DNA of 64,000 bases from Zanthoxylum bungeanum (lineage: Eukaryota; Streptophyta; Magnoliopsida; Sapindales; Rutaceae). The notes beneath the pieces were generated by a model. The model was not told the origin of the DNA and made no database searches. It was given only the letters and a program-made list of their open reading frames with translations. Location: assembly GCA_019454045.1 (NCBI GenBank), contig SKCR01018442.1, forward strand, positions 124,001 to 188,000, written 5' to 3'. How positions within the stretch are numbered: the first letter of the stretch is position 1; every line of letters starts with the position of its first letter. Below are positions 59,226-64,000 of the stretch, piece after piece. Made by a program: the position numbers and the translations under genes.

Positions 59226-60760
59226 ATGCGAAGATCCACAACTCTTGACTTGCTTCTGTTTGATCCAGAAATAGAAAGAACAACGAGGAGACTAAGGAAA
59301 GGAAGGAAATTGGAGAAAGAAGCAATGTCGGCTGGAAATATAGAGAACAACCCACGCCAAGTGGTAATCCGTGATCATTTTAAACTAGTCATTGACGATA
59401 ATTATTCTGGGATTGCCCATCAACTAATCAACTCCAACAATTTTGAGATGAAACCTGCATTGATCAACATGGTGCAAAAGAACCAGATTGGGGGTTCAGT
59501 TATAGAGGATCTCGACGTGCATTTACGGATGTTTTTAGAGATGGCAGATACAATCAAGATGAATGGAGTCACTAAAGAACCATCATGCTACTCTTGTTCC
59601 TATTCTATTTAAGGGATAATGTGAGGGGTTGGCTGTAATCAATACCGACATGGAGCATCATGACATGGTAGGATATGGCTACAATATTTCTTGCGAGGTT
59701 CTTTCCATATGCTAAATTAGCTCAACTGAGAACATAAATTAGCATATTTAGGCAGTTGGAGACTGATAATTTGTATCAGGCCTGAGAGTGATTTAAAGAT
59801 CTACTTAGGAGATGCCCACAACATAACTTTGAATATTGGGTTTAGATTCAGTTATTCTACAATGGTTTGAATGGTCCAAACAGGACCATGGTCGATGCAG
59901 CTGCTGAAGGAATCATGTTTAAGAAATCTTTTGAAGACGCCTATGTTTTATTAGAGGAGATGGTCATTAATAATTTTCAATGGCCAACTGAACACACTAA
60001 TGTGCCTAAAGTGGGTGGTATATATGAGGTGGATCCTATTGTTGCACTTACAGCTCAAGTGTCATCCCTCACGACTCATCTAGCAGCATTGACCAATCAA
60101 CAAGGCTAACCATCTATTGAAGCTACTGTTGCGAATAGAATTCTCTTACCTGACGGAGGATATGAGCAAGTCCAATATGTCAACAATTGAAACTTTAAAA
60201 ACTATAGAGGTAATCATATGCCTAACTATTATCATCCGAACTTATCATATGCAAACATAGAGAATATCTTGCAACCTTCTTCCGACTTCAACAATCAAAC
60301 ATCAAAGCAGAAACCTTCCCTAGAAGACCTCATGAGCACGTTTGTTACTAAAACTTCAGAGAGGTTTGAGAAAAATGAGTTGAGGCTGAACAACATTGAA
60401 ACACATATGGGCAATATAGGGGCAATAATAAAGTCTTTAGAATTACAGATTGGGCATATAGTTTCTTCCATGACTAATCAACAGAAAAATGGCATTTCTA
60501 GTAATACTGAGGTCAACCCTAAGGAGAAGTGTCGGGCCATAACCCTCGGAAGTAGGAAAAAGATTAGAGATAGTCTTAAAGAGTTAGGCAGTAAAGAAAA
60601 AGAAGCGGAATTTCAGGATGAAACAGTAACAGAAGAAGAGAACAGTGCAATAGCTCCTCTATATAAGCCACCACCCATCTCGAGGACACCTTTGCCATAT
60701 CCTCAGCACTTTCAAAGGAAAAAGTTGGATGATCAGTTCACCAAATTTCTAGATATATGA
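59226..60760 (+). pseudogene. Athila gag, frameshifted
   Basis: Collinear with the gag at 15458-16714. It has LLFDPEIERTTRRLRKGR, LRMFLEMADTIKMNGV, a broken core (59600-59860), then NGPNRTMVDAAAEGI and WPTEHTNVPKVGGIYEVDPI. A stop at 60107 and another break near 60190 lead to a C-terminal part (60218-60760) with LNNIETHMGNIGAIIKSLE. That part ends in a proline-rich segment (YKPPPISRTPLPYPQHF). It has more lesions than the other copy. Confidence 0.9.
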
Positions 60761-60899
60761 TAAAATATATATATCAACATTCCCTTCACAGATGCTTTAG
60801 AATAAATGCCAAATTATGTGAAGTTTATGAATGAGATGATGTCTAAGAAGAGGATGCTAGCTAATTTTGAAACAGTAGCACTCACAGAAGAGTGTAGTG

Positions 60900-61410
60900 C
60901 CATTATACAGAAGAATCTCCCTCCAAATCTAAAGTAACCTGGCAGCTTTACCATACCGTTTTGGAAAGGCACCATCTGATTTAGGGGAAAATATCAATCT
61001 CATGCCGTTATCCATCTACAAATAGTTGGGCATAGGTGAGGCAAAGCCAACCACAGTCACATTGCAACTAGCAAATAGATCTCTCACCTACTCATAAGGA
61101 ATAATAGAAGATGTGTTGGTTAAGGTGGATAAGTTCTATTTCCCTGCTGACTTTCTTATCCTTGATATGGAAGAGGATCATGACATTCCAATCATATTTG
61201 GAAGACCATTCTTGGTAACAGGCAGGGCGATCATTGATGTGTAAAAAGGTGAACTGAAAATGAGAGTTCAAGATGAAGAAGTCACCTTCAGTGTTTTCAA
61301 GTCCATGTCAAGTCCTCAAAGTGATGAAGAATGCCACATGGTAGATATTGTAGAGAAGGGAGTTGCAATATGCAGGGTGACTCGATATTTCAGTAATCTA
61401 CGAGCATAGT
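60900..61410 (+). pseudogene. Athila retropepsin-like protease remnant
   Basis: The active-site region at about 60976-61020 reads DLGENINLMPLSIYK, where Athila elements normally have DLGA, so the conserved Ala is Glu. A stop follows at 61024. Downstream are the typical [34 protein letters not shown] and [19 protein letters not shown] blocks, with a TAA near 61243. This domain is missing from the minus-strand Athila element. Confidence 0.82.
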
Positions 61411-61957
61411 GCAGTCATGCATAAAAGACGATTCTTCACAGCTAGACCTGAAACCATTGCGAAAGCGCCGGAAAAAGAAGAAATCCATAGTCAGTGCTCA
61501 CTTGAAGATGATCCATGGGAAGCTCAAAAAGTGGCTGAACCAATTTTGCCACATGTGCAGTAAAAAATTTCAACCATCAGTAGACCTTGGAGGACCATCC
61601 AAGGATAAATTTCCACAGCATGCCAAGCTGTCTTTTTCATATCATAACAGCCAATGGATAAAAAAAAAAGAAGCCACTATGACTACTTGGGTGGTTGGGT
61701 CTGGCTGAAGACGTTAAACTTAGCGCTAGCGGAGAGGCAACCCTTGTATTTGTTTATTTTTATTTTATTTTCTTTATTTTAATTTATTGTGTTATTTTTT
61801 TATTAGTTTGCATATTATTTATACAGGTAGCACAACCCACATAACCCGCGCAATAAAATTTTGACCAGCATGATCCTGATTAACTCCATGCACGGCAGTA
61901 TCATTCCTCACTCTTGTTTCTTTGTGTTTATCTTACATTAATGACAATGCAATTTTT
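61411..61957 (+). other. Internal spacer downstream of protease
   Basis: A basic open frame at 61409-61708 (KPLRKRRKKKKS) may be the remnant of the next polyprotein segment; I do not recognise a domain. The phrase TTAAACTTAGCGCTAGCGG at 61713-61731 also occurs reversed at about 15273-15292, which anchors the alignment of the two Athila copies. Confidence 0.45.
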
Positions 61958-61968
61958 AAGTTTGGGGG
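61958..61968 (+). other. Second, internal polypurine tract
   Basis: AAGTTTGGGGG, the intact sequence of the family tract, lies 1068 bases upstream of the terminal one. Confidence 0.65.
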
Positions 61969-62239
61969 TGTTGTGTGCATGTAGTGATAGTTCTTGCTAT
62001 TTATATAAAAATATCGTGTGAATGTAGTGATAAAAAATTATTTTTTTGTTTTTAATCCTTAATATTATAGCATAAGTCTAATGATGAATTTTGTTTGCTT
62101 TCAATGAAATCCTAGAAATGATAAGTTTCTAATTGATTTTTTTCTGATGTCTTGAGTAGGTAATCTAGGTTAGACTCGTAAGCACTTAACAATAAGTTTT
62201 TAGCAGTAAGAACCTAGGTAGTTAGCAAAATGACTAGTT

Positions 62240-62760
62240 GAAGAAATTGTTTATCTATTAATGACCGTTTGCTTAGATATCTATCTCAATATACTAGTGT
62301 TATGATGTATGGTATGTTAAAAATAAAAGGAAAAAAAAAAAGAAATTTTTTTTTAAAAGCAAGAGAAAAGAAAGAAAAAAGAGTTAAACCACATATAACA
62401 GATAAGCGTGAAGTTACCCATGGGCGAGTGTTAGGACAACCACGAGGAGAAATGCTACCTTAAAGGGTAGGTGTGTTGAAAAAAAGAAAAAAAAAGAAAA
62501 AAAAAATTGTACCATATTGAGCATAGAATAGGCAAATACATAGTACTTTTGAGATATCTAGGTTGGTTTGACCCATCGGATCTCAATTTTTGAGACAAAA
62601 TCATTGAGCTGGCTTACTTATGAGTCGAGCTGTGACTGAACCTTTACACACACACGGTGAGTCTGACTTAGATGATTTATTCAAGAACTTGGATTTTAGT
62701 TGCATTAAGTACTTTGAAGGTTCTTTGATTTCATTAGTAGGCAGTCTTTGAGGAGAATAT
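62240..62760 (+). other. Conserved non-coding block of Athila 3' region
   Basis: The order of landmarks is GACCGTTTGCTTAG, ATAACAGATAAGCGTGAAG, CCCATGGGCGAGTGTTAGGA, CTACCTTAAAGGGTAGGTG, an A-rich tract, then GACCCATCGGATC and GTACTTTGAAGGTTCT. The same series is found at 22470-23060 and, reversed, at 14230-14760. Confidence 0.72.
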
Positions 62761-63023
62761 TATGCATAACTATCGGGAATATTTTATTTTATTTTATTAT
62801 TTTTGCATGATTGCATGTGTATGAATGAAGTTTTTGGGTATCGTTGCTGTAAGCCCTCACGAGACTATAACTCGTCCACTAGGGCCACCTAGGGGTTTAA
62901 AGGCTTTTTGCATACGCTAAATGTAATCGTGATCCCTACGAAAGTGGCCTAGTTAATTTTGTTACTTTTGTTTGTTTATTTATTTGGTTTTTATTTAGTC
63001 TTTTGCTCGGGACTAGTAAAATC

Positions 63024-63040
63024 TTAAGTTTTGAGGTGTT
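63024..63040 (+). other. Terminal polypurine tract, mutated
   Basis: TTAAGTTTTGAGGTGTT abuts the 3' LTR. The family G-run is broken to TGAGG here, whereas the internal copy is intact. Confidence 0.7.
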
Positions 63041-64000
63041 TGAAAAGTACGGTATATACCCATTTATTCCTGCATTCTTAGCTTATTATTTTAATAGATT
63101 CCATATCATTTAATGTATTTTATAGTTTGTTTTATGTTTTATTGATATGAAGCATTAGGACATGGATCTTAGAGCAATTGTACGTATTTTGGGACCCTAC
63201 AGACGCATCGGAAGCACGCAGAAGAGCGAAAAACGCAGAAAATAGAATACTAGAAATTGTACTTGGCATCGCGACGCCACTCATGGGCATCATAACTCCC
63301 CCTTTAATAAGAGACCATAGTGAATTCCCGTGAATTGGTCGTCGTAATTCCACTTTCTGGCATCGTGACGCTGCGACAGACTTCCAGAATCTTCAGAAAT
63401 CAGGGTTTTACACACATAAGGACTCCAGGACTTCCCTATAAATACATAAGCTCGTCCAAAACCCTAAAGAGGAGGCTAATACACAACTTAAGAATCAAAA
63501 AACGTATTTTTAAAGAGATCCAAAAAGAAAGATTGAAGAGCGACAAGAGGAGACAGAGGCTGTGACGTCCGAAGATGAATGGATTCGATTCGGGTTTAAT
63601 CTTCTAGTTTTCTTCTTTAAACTCTAATAATGTCCAATATGTTCTTGACAATGCTTTCATTGTTTTTATCTTTAGTCATGAACTGACTCTATTATTCTAA
63701 AGGATGATGTAGCCAATGCTTGAACCTATGTATTGTTTGCCAATTTGAGTTTTATGAAGTTTTAATTCAGTTTATTTATATTCTCTTGTGTTTAATGCTT
63801 CTAGTTTGTTGGTCACAAATTAAGATGATGAATGTTAGAATCTATCGCTCGGGATAGATGGATTCTGAATAGGATCTAGAGAATATAACCTAGGAGATTT
63901 GTAGAGTTATGGAGAATCTATAACCCCTTTGAAGTCGTTAAGAGAGCGTAATGAATTGTTAATTACTAGATTTTTATAGGGATTTCGAAGTCGGTAATTA
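63041..64000 (+). repeat. 3' LTR of Athila-lineage element, partial
   Basis: It starts TGAAAAGTACGG and matches the 5' LTR at 57774 with moderate divergence. It includes TATAAATA at 63437-63444. It is cut by the window end about 340 bases short. Confidence 0.9.

Larger units (their letters stand above)
57774..64000 (+). mobile_element. Athila-lineage element with gag and protease only (runs off window)
   Basis: The 5' LTR is 57774-59071 (1298 bases), the internal region 59072-63040, and the 3' LTR starts at 63041 and continues past the window end. It belongs to the same family as the minus-strand element at 12660-31618. The internal region is 3.97 kb with gag and a protease-like domain but no reverse transcriptase or integrase, so it is non-autonomous. 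The left flank is GTAAC; the right TSD is not in view. Confidence 0.9.

Noticed and set aside
1..64000. tRNA, rRNA and snRNA genes
   Set aside because: The only tRNA-like strings are the retroelement primer binding sites, which lack any cloverleaf upstream. No rRNA or snRNA motifs were recognised.

Overview
The window is plant nuclear DNA, almost certainly from a eudicot. The evidence is intron-split single-copy genes with GT-AG splice sites, plant-only gene families (CYB561, OBERON) and several lineages of plant LTR retrotransposon. I could not identify the species.

Only three ordinary host genes are visible. Two are tandem four-exon cytochrome b561 genes on the + strand (9581-10607 and 11454-12404). 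They have identical lengths for exons 2 to 4 and the four haem-ligand histidines at the family spacing. The third is an OBERON/TITANIA-type PHD-finger gene on the - strand (32438-36737, two coding exons, 818 residues).

The rest is nested, mostly degenerate mobile DNA, and many boundaries are fixed by LTR ends and target-site duplications (TSDs). (1) 1-~9340: a decayed Ty1/copia element, split inside its integrase by a solo copia-type LTR (2126-6700), itself split by a solo tRNA-Arg-primed LTR (2487-5012, perfect TSD GCTTG). (2) 12660-31618: a gag-only Athila-lineage element on the - strand (TSD ACAAT). Its 5' LTR contains a solo copia LTR (17057-30527), which contains a complete but non-coding 11-kb element with 3.25-kb LTRs (17335-28306) and large tandem-repeat arrays. 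(3) 37449-45062: a relative of that 11-kb element on the - strand, its left LTR split by a solo LTR (38868-40768, perfect TSD TCGGT) carrying six ABRE-like motifs. (4) 45063-49948 plus 57664-57773: remains of a Mutator-like element with a MULE transposase end, a DUF1985-like fragment and a Ulp1-type protease, dotted with GTCGCAC/GTGCGAC motif arrays. (5) 49949-57663: a Ty1/copia element with all domains but several frameshifts and a 5'-truncated LTR. (6) 57774-64000: a second Athila-lineage element (gag and protease only), running off the window.

The most unusual signals are: the motif arrays in the Mutator-like element; a duplicated polypurine tract about 1.06 kb upstream of the terminal one in both Athila copies, bounding a non-coding block that is also found in the unrelated tRNA-Arg-primed element; the hairpin-forming higher-order repeats inside that element; and the ABRE cluster upstream of a TATA box in the solo LTR nearest the OBERON gene. 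No bacterial-type system, CRISPR array, rRNA or tRNA gene was seen.
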